Shown here: piece after piece, positions 35,497 to 44,123 of the stretch | How positions within the stretch are numbered: position 1 is the first letter of the stretch | Layout: every line of letters begins with the position of its first letter | Assembly (NCBI RefSeq): GCF_030326305.1 | Contig: NZ_JACAKB010000005.1 | Span: 62,001 to 126,000, forward strand | DNA from: Myroides odoratimimus | Lineage (GTDB): Bacteria; Bacteroidota; Bacteroidia; Flavobacteriales; Flavobacteriaceae | Length of the DNA stretch: 64,000 nucleotides | Direction: 5' to 3' | Program-made: the position numbers and the translations under genes | The notes under the pieces: generated by a model | Databases searched by the model: none | Seen by the model: the letters and a program-made list of their open reading frames with translations, nothing else | What the model was told of the DNA's origin: nothing

Positions 35497-37608
35497 TTAT
35501 TTTAAAAGTTGATATGCTATTAAAGCTGCGACATACGCAAGAACAGTCATAAACACTAATTGGTAGATAGTCCATTTCCAAGACTTAGTCTCTCTTTTCA
35601 CGATTGCTACTGTAGCTGTACACTGCATCGCAAAAGCATAAAAGAACATTAGTGACACCCCACTGGCTAGCGTGAAGACTGGTTGTCCTGTATCAGGCCA
35701 TATCTCAGCTGCCATTTTTTGTTTAATACGTCCATCTTCATCATTCTCATCCCCAGATCCTACATTATAAATAGTTCCAAGTACTCCGACAAAGATTTCA
35801 CGTCCTACGAAAGAAGACAATACGGCAATACCTACTTTCCAGTCATACCCTAGAGGTTTGATTACAGGTTCTATTGTTTTACCTAGAATACCGATATAAG
35901 AATTCTCTAATTTATAACTAGCGATATGCTCGCTTAACTCTTCTTCACTTACTTCTTTATCTTGATATACTTCTGTAATATGTTTCTCAGCGTTCTCAAA
36001 GCGTTCTCCAGGTCCATGAGCACCTAAGAACCAAATGATAATCGATAATACGAATATAATCTTACCCGCACCTACTACGAATGCTTTAGTCTTCTCATAC
36101 ATATTCACCACTACGTTCTTAATAATCGGAGTACGGTAGTTCGGCATCTCGATTACGAAGTATGACTTGCGCTCGCTCTTGATGTATTTACTCAATGCCC
36201 AAGAGGATAACAAAGCTGCTAAGAATCCTACTAAATAGAATAACGTCAATGTCAATCCTTGTATACTTAAGAATCCAAATATGCGTGTATCAGGAATTAC
36301 TAAAGCAATAATGATAATATATACTGGAATACGAGCAGAACACGTAGTAAACGGTGTTACAAGTATTGTAATCAATCTTTCTTTAGGGTTCTCGATATTA
36401 CGAGCAGACATAATCGCCGGAATAGCACATGCATTACCAGAGATAAGTGGCACTACTGATTTACCACTTAATCCGAATGGACGCATTAACCTATCCATTA
36501 AGAACACCACTCTACTCATATACCCTGTCTCTTCTAAGATAGAAATAAACATAAATAGAATAGCAATCTGAGGAATGAAAGGCATTACCCCTCCGATACC
36601 TGGTACGATACCATCCGCTATCAAATCTGTAAGCTTACCTGGTTCCATCGTATCGTGTACCCAAGAACTAAGATTAGCAAACTGCTCATCTATCCAATCC
36701 ATCGGAATACTTGACCACTCAAAGATAGCCTGGAAGACCAACATCATAATCGCAAAGAAGATTAGATATCCATACACTTTATGGGTAAGTATTCTATCTA
36801 CTTTAGAACGAAGATCTGTAGCTTTATTGACATCACGTGAGTACGTTTCTTTTAAAACGTCGTTGATAAACTGATATCTCTTGATTGTCTTTTTATGTTG
36901 AAGCTTTTTGATTTCACTTTCTGACAACTGAACTCCCTTCGCCTCTATCTCTTTCTTTCCTATATTCCCGATTTTGATGTCTTGTGAATAGATCATCCAC
37001 AATTTGAATACAGAAAGGTTAGGGAACGTCAAAGCAAGTTTACTAAAGAACTCTGTGTCTACTGCAGTAGCATTCACACATGGTTCTATAGAATACGTTC
37101 TATAATTTAATATTGCTTGTTTTAACTCTTGAATGCCAAGTTTTTTCTTCGCACTAATTAAAACAATCTTTGTATTTAATTTCTTTTCTAATTCGGCTAT
37201 CTTAAGACTAATCCCCTTCTCCTCCATATGATCAGCCATATTAACAGCCAATATAGCAGGAACACCAAGTTCTTTTACTTGAGTAAATAGTAATAAGTTA
37301 CGCTTTAGATTTTCTATATCAGCTACTACAACAGTAACATCTGGAAAGTCATCATTAGTAGGATCAAATAATAAGTCTAATACAATGCGCTCATCTTCAG
37401 AACTCGCATTAATACTATATGTTCCTGGTAAGTCGATAATAGTAGCGTTTACTTTATCATCTAACTTCGCTACTCCAGACTTTTTATCTACAGTAATACC
37501 AGGATAATTTCCTATCTTATGGTTAAGGCCTGTCAGGGCATTGAATACAGAGGTTTTCCCTACATTAGGATTACCTATTAGGGCAACTTTTATATCTTTT
37601 TTCATCAA
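35497..37608 (-). CDS. feoB: Ferrous iron transport protein B
   Basis: The 703-aa inner-membrane Fe(II) transporter has an N-terminal GTPase domain with GNPNVGKTSVFNALTG (G1), IDLPGTYS (G3) and AVNMAD (G4). A helical domain (about 185-275) and a membrane domain with two Gate motifs follow; Cys residues lie in SGNACAIPAIMSAR and FTTCSARIPVYII. The C-terminal half includes FVGREIFVGVLGTIY. Met1 and Met2 are adjacent; either may be the start. It is cotranscribed with feoA (23-nt gap) and the small Cys-rich protein. Confidence 0.97.
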   Translation of the reverse strand: MMKKDIKVALIGNPNVGKTSVFNALTGLNHKIGNYPGITVDKKSGVAKLDDKVNATIIDLPGTYSINASSEDERIVLDLLFDPTNDDFPDVTVVVADIENLKRNLLLFTQVKELGVPAILAVNMADHMEEKGISLKIAELEKKLNTKIVLISAKKKLGIQELKQAILNYRTYSIEPCVNATAVDTEFFSKLALTFPNLSVFKLWMIYSQDIKIGNIGKKEIEAKGVQLSESEIKKLQHKKTIKRYQFINDVLKETYSRDVNKATDLRSKVDRILTHKVYGYLIFFAIMMLVFQAIFEWSSIPMDWIDEQFANLSSWVHDTMEPGKLTDLIADGIVPGIGGVMPFIPQIAILFMFISILEETGYMSRVVFLMDRLMRPFGLSGKSVVPLISGNACAIPAIMSARNIENPKERLITILVTPFTTCSARIPVYIIIIALVIPDTRIFGFLSIQGLTLTLFYLVGFLAALLSSWALSKYIKSERKSYFVIEMPNYRTPIIKNVVVNMYEKTKAFVVGAGKIIFVLSIIIWFLGAHGPGERFENAEKHITEVYQDKEVSEEELSEHIASYKLENSYIGILGKTIEPVIKPLGYDWKVGIAVLSSFVGREIFVGVLGTIYNVGSGDENDEDGRIKQKMAAEIWPDTGQPVFTLASGVSLMFFYAFAMQCTATVAIVKRETKSWKWTIYQLVFMTVLAYVAALIAYQLLK

Positions 37609-37631
37609 CTATATGTAATATCTTAATCTAA

Positions 37632-37862
37632 TTAGCCAATTAATTCTACTTGTATCTCTTTAGCTAATTCTTTTCGAATAGATAAATGTGTATCATTAAT
37701 ACACAGATATATGGGGTCACCTAGAGGGGCTACCTCTAAAAGTTCTACAGCATTACCTGGTAGACATCCCATTTCTAATAGTTTTAAAGGAACCTTGTGC
37801 ATATCAAAATCTGCTATCACTCCTTTTTCATTTCTTTTTAATAAGTCTAAAGTTGTACTCAC
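37632..37862 (-). CDS. feoA: Ferrous iron transport protein A
   Basis: FeoA is a small SH3-like protein that acts with FeoB. I start it at GTG 37862, giving 76 aa (STTLDLLKRNEKGVIADFD after the start), the normal family length. A longer frame beginning with TTG at 37889 is possible on paper, but that codon lies inside a perfect -7 promoter element, so it would not be in the transcript. An ATG at 37882 is out of frame. The body has LLEMGCLPGNAVELLEVAPL and a final beta-strand region (LSIRKELAKEIQVEL). Confidence 0.85.
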   Translation of the reverse strand: MSTTLDLLKRNEKGVIADFDMHKVPLKLLEMGCLPGNAVELLEVAPLGDPIYLCINDTHLSIRKELAKEIQVELIG

Positions 37863-37886
37863 CTTATTTAGATTTAATTCATATTG

Positions 37887-37894
37887 CAAATTTA
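37887..37894 (-). promoter_or_regulatory. Promoter -7 element for feoAB
   Basis: On the minus strand the bases read TAAATTTG, a perfect TAnnTTTG match. The transcript should start near 37880, 18 nt before the GTG start of feoA. The -33 region has TTC instead of TTG. I see no certain Fur box. Confidence 0.6.
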
Positions 37895-38014
37895 GTCAAT
37901 TAAAAAGATTATAGAACTATATTCCTAATAAATATCAGTATAAATACTACTACAACCTTTTCATTACTAGTCCATTTAACGAATTCACAATAATATACAA
38001 ATACGCTAATACCA

Positions 38015-38054
38015 AAAATCCCTCTACATTATCTAACAAATGTAGAGGGATTTT
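38015..38054 (-). terminator. Intrinsic terminator after the SCO gene
   Basis: AAAATCCCTCTACATT (38015-38030) pairs perfectly with AATGTAGAGGGATTTT (38039-38054). On the minus strand it ends in a T-run. Confidence 0.88.
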
Positions 38055-38071
38055 ACTATGTAATAACTTGA

Positions 38072-38782
38072 CTATTCAGTCTTATTCTTCTCATGTTCAT
38101 ACAGCCATTGGATGTCTTCCCATAGCTGTTGCATATTCTTAGCTTCTTTATCAGGAGTATCTAGATTAGTACCATCATAGAACCCACGGATACGGCCATT
38201 GCCATCTACTAGAATAAAGTTTTCGGTGTGTACCATATCGTACATCTCTTCTGGAGACCCTGTCTTCACAGCTAAGTAAGAGTTACGAGCGATATAATAG
38301 ATATCTCTTTTATCCCCCGTTACTAAGTTCCATATCTTATCATCAGCGCCTTTGCGTAGTGCATATTCTTTTAGCACAGGTACGCTATCAATATCTGGAG
38401 TCACTGAGTGTGATAATAATTTAACGCCTGGCAGAGTCTTAATCTTATCTTGAAGCCAAACCATATTATCACTCATGATAGGACAAATAGTAGTACATGT
38501 CGTAAAGAAGAAATCAGCGACATAAATATGTCCTTCATAATCCTTATTCGTTATTGTATCACCATTCTGGTTTAAGAACTTAAAAGCAGCTATCTTGTGC
38601 TTCTGTTTATTGGCCTCATGTTGGATTAAACTATCTACCATCTCAGGATTCACCATCGCTGGTGTATATACTGGTAGTGATTTTCTATACTTCAGTGCAT
38701 TGTAGAACATCACCATGATTCCTGCACATAAAAGGAAGAAGAAAATAAAAAAGTATTTATATTTCTTGAAAAAGTGTAACAT
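38072..38782 (-). CDS. SCO1/SenC family copper chaperone
   Basis: The 236-aa protein has one N-terminal membrane anchor (about 9-27) and a thioredoxin-like periplasmic domain. The copper-binding Cys96 and Cys100 are in FFFTTCTTICPIMSDN and the His ligand is His185 in DMVHTENFILVD. LLSHSVTPDIDSVPVL is also typical. SCO proteins deliver copper to, or reduce thiols of, cytochrome oxidase subunit II. No oxidase genes are adjacent. A minus-strand TAAGTTTG (38800-38807) lies about 18 nt upstream of the start and may be the promoter. Confidence 0.93.
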   Translation of the reverse strand: MLHFFKKYKYFFIFFFLLCAGIMVMFYNALKYRKSLPVYTPAMVNPEMVDSLIQHEANKQKHKIAAFKFLNQNGDTITNKDYEGHIYVADFFFTTCTTICPIMSDNMVWLQDKIKTLPGVKLLSHSVTPDIDSVPVLKEYALRKGADDKIWNLVTGDKRDIYYIARNSYLAVKTGSPEEMYDMVHTENFILVDGNGRIRGFYDGTNLDTPDKEAKNMQQLWEDIQWLYEHEKNKTE

Positions 38783-38899
38783 TTTAAATAGAGTTTCGAC
38801 AAACTTACAAAATCCCTTTTAACCTGAAGGTTAAAGACATGATAAATACAAGATGTCTTATTTAAAGTATAGAAAAATACGATTATAAAAGATATTTTC

Positions 38900-38907
38900 T
38901 ATTTTTG
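38900..38907 (+). promoter_or_regulatory. Promoter -7 element for the M13 peptidase gene
   Basis: TATTTTTG matches TAnnTTTG exactly, 36 nt before the start. No clear -33 TTG is seen. Confidence 0.5.
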
Positions 38908-38943
38908 TTAGAATATCAATAGGAACAAAATTAATTATATACT

Positions 38944-41010
38944 ATGAACAAAAGAGTTTTATTAACCTCTGCCTTCGCTGTAGTATCATTAGTAGCTTGT
39001 AAAGATGCTAAAAATACAACAGAGCAAGAAGATCAAGTAGCTCATGGAATCAACCTAGAATACATGGATAAAAATGTAAAGCCTGGTGATGACTTTTTCC
39101 GTTATGTAAACGGTGCTTGGTATGACAAAACAGAAATTCCAAATGACAGAACACGTTGGGGAAGTTTTGATGAATTAAGACAAAACACTGATAAGGATGC
39201 CCTTGCTATCCTTAGAGAGGCTGCTGAAGACTCTAAACTTGATCCTAAATCTGATCAAGCTAAAGCTGTAGCTGTATTCCAAACTTACTTAGATGAAGCT
39301 AAGAGAAATGAATTAGGAGTAGCTCCTCTTAAACCTTACTTAGATAAAATCAATGCAATCAAAACTCCAGAAGATGCGACTAAACTAATCAACGAATTAG
39401 TAGCTGAAGGAGGATTAGGATTATATTCTATCTATGTATATGCAGATGCAAAAAGCTCTCAAGAGAATACAGTATACATCAGTTTAGGTTCTTTAGGTTT
39501 ACCTGATCGTGATTATTATGTATTAAAAGATAAAGACATCACTGAAAAACGTGACCAATACGTAGCACACGTAGCACGTATGTTAGAATTAGCTGGTGAG
39601 CCTAAAGAAGAGGCTACTACAGATTCTAAACGTGTATTAGCGATCGAAACTAAAATGGCTGAACCTCGCCTTACTAGAGTAGAGCGTAGAGATAGCCGTC
39701 TTACTTATAACCCTATGACAGTAGCTGAGCTTCAAAAATTAACACCTGCTGTTGATTGGAATGCTTATATCGCTGCTACAGGATTAAAGAACGTTGAAAA
39801 GCTAATTGTATCTCAACCGAAATACATGAAAGCACTTAACGAAATCCTTTCTGCTAAAAATATCGAAGATATCAAAGCGTATATGAAATGGACTTTAGTG
39901 AACAAAAATGCTAGTTACTTATCTACTGAAATGGAGAAAGCAAACTGGGAGTTCTACTCTAAAACATTAGAAGGTGCTAAAGAACAAAGACCTGTTGATG
40001 AAAGAGCATTAGCTGTAGTTAACGGTACTGTAGGAGAAGCTTTAGGACAATTATACGTTGCTAAAAAATTCCCTGCTGAAGCGAAAGCAAAAGCTCAGGC
40101 GATGATTAAAAACGTACTTACAGCTTTCGGTGATCGTATCAAAGCATTACCATGGATGGCTGAAGAAACTAAAAAAGGTGCTTTAGAAAAATTAGCAACT
40201 ACAACAGTGAAGATCGGTTACCCTGACAAATGGGAAGATTACTCTGCTATGGATATTAAAGCTCCTAAAGATGGTGGTAATCACTTCGAAAACATGAAGA
40301 ATGCTACTAAATGGGATTTTGCTAAAAACATGGAAGACTTCGGTAAACCTGTAGATAAATCTCGTTGGGGAATGGCTCCACAGACAGTGAACGCATACTT
40401 CAACCCTATCTATAACGAAATCGTATTCCCTGCTGCTATCTTACAACCTCCATTCTATGATTATAAAGCTGACGAAGCGATTAACTATGGTGGTATCGGA
40501 GCTGTAATCGGACACGAGATCTCTCACAGTTTTGATGATTCAGGAGCTCGTTATGATAAAAACGGAAACTTAAACAACTGGTGGACTGACGCTGACTTAA
40601 CTAGTTTCACTAAATTAGGTGATGCTTTAGCTGCTCAGTACAGCGCATTAGAGCCTCTACCAGGTGTATTCGTAGACGGTAAATTCACTTTAGGTGAGAA
40701 TATCGGAGACTTAGGTGGTGTTAATGCTGCTTATGACGGATTACAAATCTATTTAAAAGAAAACGGTGATCCAGGTCTAATCGACGGATTCACACCTGAG
40801 CAACGTTTCTTTATCTCTTGGGGAACTATCTGGAGAACTAAAGCTCGTGATGAGGCGATTAAAAACCAAGTGAAAACTGACCCTCACGCTCCTGGACACT
40901 ACAGAGCGTATGTACCTCTTCAAAACGTAGATGCTTTCTACCAAGCATTTGATATTAAAGAAGGTGATAAATTATACATCAAACCTGAAGAAAGAGTTAA
41001 AATCTGGTAA
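38944..41010 (+). CDS. M13 family (neprilysin-like) zinc metallopeptidase, lipoprotein
   Basis: The 688-aa protein has a lipoprotein signal (MNKRVLLTSAFAVVSLVAC, Cys19) and should be anchored in an outer-membrane leaflet or the periplasm. The M13 N-terminal domain begins YMDKNVKPGDDFFRYVNGAW. The zinc site is HEISH at 524-528 within VIGHEISHSFDDSGARYD, with the third ligand Glu in LGENIGDLGGV. The C-terminus YIKPEERVKIW is typical. It probably degrades peptides outside the cytoplasm. It is monocistronic. Confidence 0.95.
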   Translation: MNKRVLLTSAFAVVSLVACKDAKNTTEQEDQVAHGINLEYMDKNVKPGDDFFRYVNGAWYDKTEIPNDRTRWGSFDELRQNTDKDALAILREAAEDSKLDPKSDQAKAVAVFQTYLDEAKRNELGVAPLKPYLDKINAIKTPEDATKLINELVAEGGLGLYSIYVYADAKSSQENTVYISLGSLGLPDRDYYVLKDKDITEKRDQYVAHVARMLELAGEPKEEATTDSKRVLAIETKMAEPRLTRVERRDSRLTYNPMTVAELQKLTPAVDWNAYIAATGLKNVEKLIVSQPKYMKALNEILSAKNIEDIKAYMKWTLVNKNASYLSTEMEKANWEFYSKTLEGAKEQRPVDERALAVVNGTVGEALGQLYVAKKFPAEAKAKAQAMIKNVLTAFGDRIKALPWMAEETKKGALEKLATTTVKIGYPDKWEDYSAMDIKAPKDGGNHFENMKNATKWDFAKNMEDFGKPVDKSRWGMAPQTVNAYFNPIYNEIVFPAAILQPPFYDYKADEAINYGGIGAVIGHEISHSFDDSGARYDKNGNLNNWWTDADLTSFTKLGDALAAQYSALEPLPGVFVDGKFTLGENIGDLGGVNAAYDGLQIYLKENGDPGLIDGFTPEQRFFISWGTIWRTKARDEAIKNQVKTDPHAPGHYRAYVPLQNVDAFYQAFDIKEGDKLYIKPEERVKIW

Positions 41011-41030
41011 TCAGAACACAATAAATAACG

Positions 41031-41064
41031 ATAAAGGAGTCTCAATGAGGCTCCTTTATTTTTT
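41031..41064 (+). terminator. Intrinsic terminator after the M13 peptidase gene
   Basis: AAAGGAGTCTC and GAGGCTCCTTT (within 41033-41057, one T-G pair, 3-nt loop) form a stem followed by seven T. Confidence 0.88.
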
Positions 41065-41069
41065 TGTAC

Positions 41070-41240
41070 ATCCGATAAGAGCAATTCTACATAAAACACA
41101 AACAAAAACCTCATTTTCAATATGATAAATACACAAAAAGCACTTCACCATATCAACCCTAAATTGACTGGTCGCATAGTGGTCGCATAGTTATCGGATA
41201 CTGCTCGCATAAAAAAGGGCTAAAAGTATGCGACCACTAT
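41070..41240. repeat. Intergenic tandem and inverted repeats of TGGTCGCATAG
   Basis: TGGTCGCATAG occurs twice head-to-tail (41169-41179 and 41180-41190), with a one-mismatch partial copy at 41202-41211. TATGCGACCACTAT (41227-41240) is the exact reverse complement of 41176-41189. ATCCGATAA (41070-41078) is likewise the reverse complement of 41191-41199. No gene is visible in the 344-base gap apart from the two terminators. Confidence 0.75.
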
Positions 41241-41296
41241 CCTATTATTATCCTTTCACTACTCTATCATAAGCGATAGAAATGCTATATCACACA

Positions 41297-41327
41297 AAAA
41301 AAAGCATTGTGGTAATCACAATGCTTT
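41297..41327 (-). terminator. Intrinsic terminator of the ctp/dCMP deaminase operon
   Basis: AAAGCATTGTG (41301-41311) pairs with CACAATGCTTT (41317-41327). On the minus strand a T-run follows. Confidence 0.88.
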
Positions 41328-41354
41328 ATTATTATTATATTGAGCACTTCTTAA

Positions 41355-42932
41355 CTATAAGGTTTTCTCATCTATCTTCTTAATCATAGGATCTACTTCT
41401 AACATCCATAGATAGTAATCCTCACTAGTGTATAATTGACTTAAAAACTCTCCGACTAAGAATCGTTTCACGATCTGCTTTCGCTTATCTAGTTTAAAGA
41501 ATAGCTTATTACCTTCTAGATGTTTAATATAAGCTTTAAATACTTTATCAGAAGACATCACATAGTCTATCACCTCTTCTTTAGACATATTAGTAAACTT
41601 CGCTCTTTCTTTATCGATCTCTTGGAATACAAAGAAACTCACAATACCCGATTTCATCAGAAGTACCACAGTGTCATCTCCATGCTTATTCCCTATCGGG
41701 ACAAAGATATCTGGTACTATACCACCACCTCCATAGACTACACGCCCTTTTAAGGTCTTATACTGTAGGCTATCGGCTACTTTTATACTATCAGCAGCAT
41801 ATAACTCACCGTGTGCGTATCTCGTTCTAAAATCGTTATTATACTCTTCTACGCCCATCGTATAAGGCTTCTGTATAGATCGTCCAGACGGAGTGAAATA
41901 ACGCGCTGTAGTCAATCTAATAGCAGAACCATCACCAAGCATCAATTCTCGTTGTACAAGTCCTTTACCGAAGCTTCTACGCCCTACGATAGTTCCTCTG
42001 TCATTATCTTGTATTGCTCCAGCTATAATTTCACTAGCAGAAGCAGAATTCTCATTAATCAGCACATAAAGAGGCTTATCTGTAAAGAGACCACTTCCTT
42101 TAGACTTCGTGACTCTCTCTTGACCGCCCTTATTTACAGTTTTTACAATTACCTGATCTTTCTTTAATAAATCATTTAGCATACTTACTGCCTGATCCAT
42201 ATACCCTCCCCCATTATCTCTCAAATCAATGACTAGGCTAGAAATATCTTGTGTGATCAGATCCTCTAACGCCTTTTTAAACTCCTCATAAGTCGTACTA
42301 GAGAATCTATTGAGCTTAATATATCCTCTCCCGTCTGACAACTTAAATGCGGCATCTACACTCTTGATAGGAATAGGCTGTCTATTGACTACGATGTTTA
42401 GCTTCTTACCTATAGTCTTTCGATAGACTTCTAACTTTACATCAGTATCTTTTTCTCCTCTTAAGTATTTAGCGATACTATCAGAGGTCATCTCCTTTCC
42501 ATACAGATGTTGTCCATCAGCACTTATGATACGGTCACCTGGCTGTATTCCAGCTTTAAAAGCGGGTCCATCTACGATATCTTTGATTACAGCGACACTA
42601 TCTTTATAGTAATAGTAGTTCACTCCTATTCCTACGAAACTACCTTGCATAGACTCTGTCACAGACTGTAGCTCACTCTTGCCGATATAGATAGAGTGAG
42701 GGTCTAGTTGTTCTAGAATAGTAGTCACCGTTCTATCTACGATAGAGTCAGTATCTACATTATCTACATACTCCTTCTCTATAAAATCAATTAGCCTATT
42801 TAATTTAAGCTTATTGTGATTGGTATAAAACCCAGTTTTCCCACGATAAGAAGCAGATACAAGAAAGCCCCCTAGTAAGATACCTAAGGATAAAGAAATC
42901 GATATAATCAGAGGCCAAAAAAACTTTTTCAT
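41355..42932 (-). CDS. S41 family carboxy-terminal processing protease
   Basis: The 525-aa protein has an N-terminal membrane anchor or signal (about 6-27), a PDZ domain (about 95-180, with GSFVGIGVNYYYYKDSVAVI and AGIQPGDRIISADGQ) and an S41 catalytic domain. The nucleophile is in the Ser cluster of NENSASASEIIAGAI (296-300), and the general base is Lys323 in GRRSFGKGLVQREL. CtpA/Prc-type proteases trim or degrade periplasmic proteins. The last 120 residues extend beyond the core, as usual in Bacteroidota homologues. It follows the deaminase gene by 12 nt and is probably cotranscribed. Confidence 0.95.
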   Translation of the reverse strand: MKKFFWPLIISISLSLGILLGGFLVSASYRGKTGFYTNHNKLKLNRLIDFIEKEYVDNVDTDSIVDRTVTTILEQLDPHSIYIGKSELQSVTESMQGSFVGIGVNYYYYKDSVAVIKDIVDGPAFKAGIQPGDRIISADGQHLYGKEMTSDSIAKYLRGEKDTDVKLEVYRKTIGKKLNIVVNRQPIPIKSVDAAFKLSDGRGYIKLNRFSSTTYEEFKKALEDLITQDISSLVIDLRDNGGGYMDQAVSMLNDLLKKDQVIVKTVNKGGQERVTKSKGSGLFTDKPLYVLINENSASASEIIAGAIQDNDRGTIVGRRSFGKGLVQRELMLGDGSAIRLTTARYFTPSGRSIQKPYTMGVEEYNNDFRTRYAHGELYAADSIKVADSLQYKTLKGRVVYGGGGIVPDIFVPIGNKHGDDTVVLLMKSGIVSFFVFQEIDKERAKFTNMSKEEVIDYVMSSDKVFKAYIKHLEGNKLFFKLDKRKQIVKRFLVGEFLSQLYTSEDYYLWMLEVDPMIKKIDEKTL

Positions 42933-42944
42933 CTACAGTGGATA

Positions 42945-43373
42945 TTAATCAAGGTCAGGAAGAAATACGACATCCACCCCTGCTTTTTCTAAGAAGTCTA
43001 CTCCTTCTGTGTCACGATAACCTTCACTGTACACCACTCTAGTAATACCTGCCTGATGGATAAGCTTACTACAGTCTCTACATGGAGACATCGTGATATA
43101 AAGTGTAGCCCCTTGACAACTCTGTGTAGAGCTAGCAACCTTCAAGATAGCGTTAGCCTCAGCATGTAGCACATACCAATGCGTAGTGTCGTTTTCGTCT
43201 TCACAACAGTTCTCAAAACCGGTGGGTGTACCATTATATCCGTCAGAAATAATCATCCTATCTTTTACAATAATAGCCCCTACCTTTTTTCGTTTACAAT
43301 ACGATAGTTGTCCCCATTCGCGTGCCATGCGCAAATAAGCCTTATCATATTTAGTTATTTTTGATTCATTCAT
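42945..43373 (-). CDS. dCMP/cytidine deaminase family protein
   Basis: The 142-aa zinc deaminase has His70 and Glu72 in VLHAEANAIL and the Cys98-x2-Cys101 pair in MSPCRDCSKLI. GYNGTPTGFENC is typical of deoxycytidylate deaminases, which make dUMP for thymidylate synthesis. The protein is cytoplasmic. It is the first gene of a two-gene unit with the S41 protease; a minus-strand TATTTTTG at 43414-43421 is a plausible promoter. Confidence 0.92.
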   Translation of the reverse strand: MNESKITKYDKAYLRMAREWGQLSYCKRKKVGAIIVKDRMIISDGYNGTPTGFENCCEDENDTTHWYVLHAEANAILKVASSTQSCQGATLYITMSPCRDCSKLIHQAGITRVVYSEGYRDTEGVDFLEKAGVDVVFLPDLD

Positions 43374-43639
43374 ATCAGAAATATTTACAAAGTTCTCTAT
43401 CCCTTTGATCTAACAAAAATACACAAACCTTTTTGTTAATTCACCAATCTTAGAATAGGAACTTATTTCGTTTATCTAATTTACTATCTAAACGAATAAT
43501 CTATTATAAACCCACTACTAAAAACACACATCATTATGATAAGCATAAAAATATCATAAAAAAACTATGGACTCCATAATTTATCATTATATTAGAGATA
43601 ATAAACTGAACCTATTTACTAACCAAAAAACAAACAAAA

Positions 43640-44068
43640 ATGTCATACTCAGAATTATTTGATTTAGGATTTAGAGAGAGAAACAAAGGCCACTTTGCTT
43701 CGATAGTACGTGTGGCGTTAGCGAATGGACATTATAGCACAGAAGAGAAAGCTTTCTTAGATGAACTAGCTGTTCGCTTAGAAATCAGTGATGAGGACTA
43801 TGCAAGTATATTAAAAAACCCTGAGAGCTATCCTGTCAACCCTCCCTATTTAGAGACCAATCGTATAGAACGATTATATGATCTGGCAAGAATGGTATAT
43901 GTAAATCACGTATTAGGACCAAAACAAAAAGAGATATTAAAGAAATTTGCTGTTGCATTAGGTTTCACTAATAATATCGATTATCTAGTAGATAAATCTC
44001 TATCGTTGCTAGTCTTAAATGTTGATATAGATACCTTCATAGAAGAAATTCACAACCTTAAAAAATAA
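43640..44068 (+). CDS. TerB-like (tellurite-resistance TerB family) protein
   Basis: This 142-aa, all-helical acidic protein begins MSYSELFDLGFRERNKGHFA. It has the TerB-like pattern of a helical bundle with acidic helices (HYSTEEKAFLDELAVRLEIS) and no signal peptide. It is convergent with fbp and shares its terminator. Some databases label members of this group fructose-bisphosphatase because of that neighbour; the sequence itself has no phosphatase motif. The function is unknown; a link to stress or membrane-associated TerB systems is only inferred, as no other ter genes are present. Confidence 0.75.
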   Translation: MSYSELFDLGFRERNKGHFASIVRVALANGHYSTEEKAFLDELAVRLEISDEDYASILKNPESYPVNPPYLETNRIERLYDLARMVYVNHVLGPKQKEILKKFAVALGFTNNIDYLVDKSLSLLVLNVDIDTFIEEIHNLKK

Positions 44069-44071
44069 AAA

Positions 44072-44102
44072 AAGTGAGCTAATCCTAAAGATTAGCTCAC
44101 TT
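44072..44102. terminator. Bidirectional terminator between the TerB-like gene and fbp
   Basis: AAGTGAGCTAATC (44072-44084) pairs with GATTAGCTCACTT (44090-44102). Runs of A on the left and T-rich bases on the right suit both strands. Confidence 0.88.
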
Positions 44103-44123
44103 GTTATTTTATAGAAATACTTC

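Noticed and set aside
36281-36874. Two open frames on the plus strand opposite feoB
   Set aside because: They lie wholly antisense to conserved FeoB membrane-domain codons and have no start context or homology; they are shadows.
41520-42167. Plus-strand open frames opposite the S41 protease gene
   Set aside because: The opposite strand encodes catalytic motifs of the protease; the frames have no independent support.
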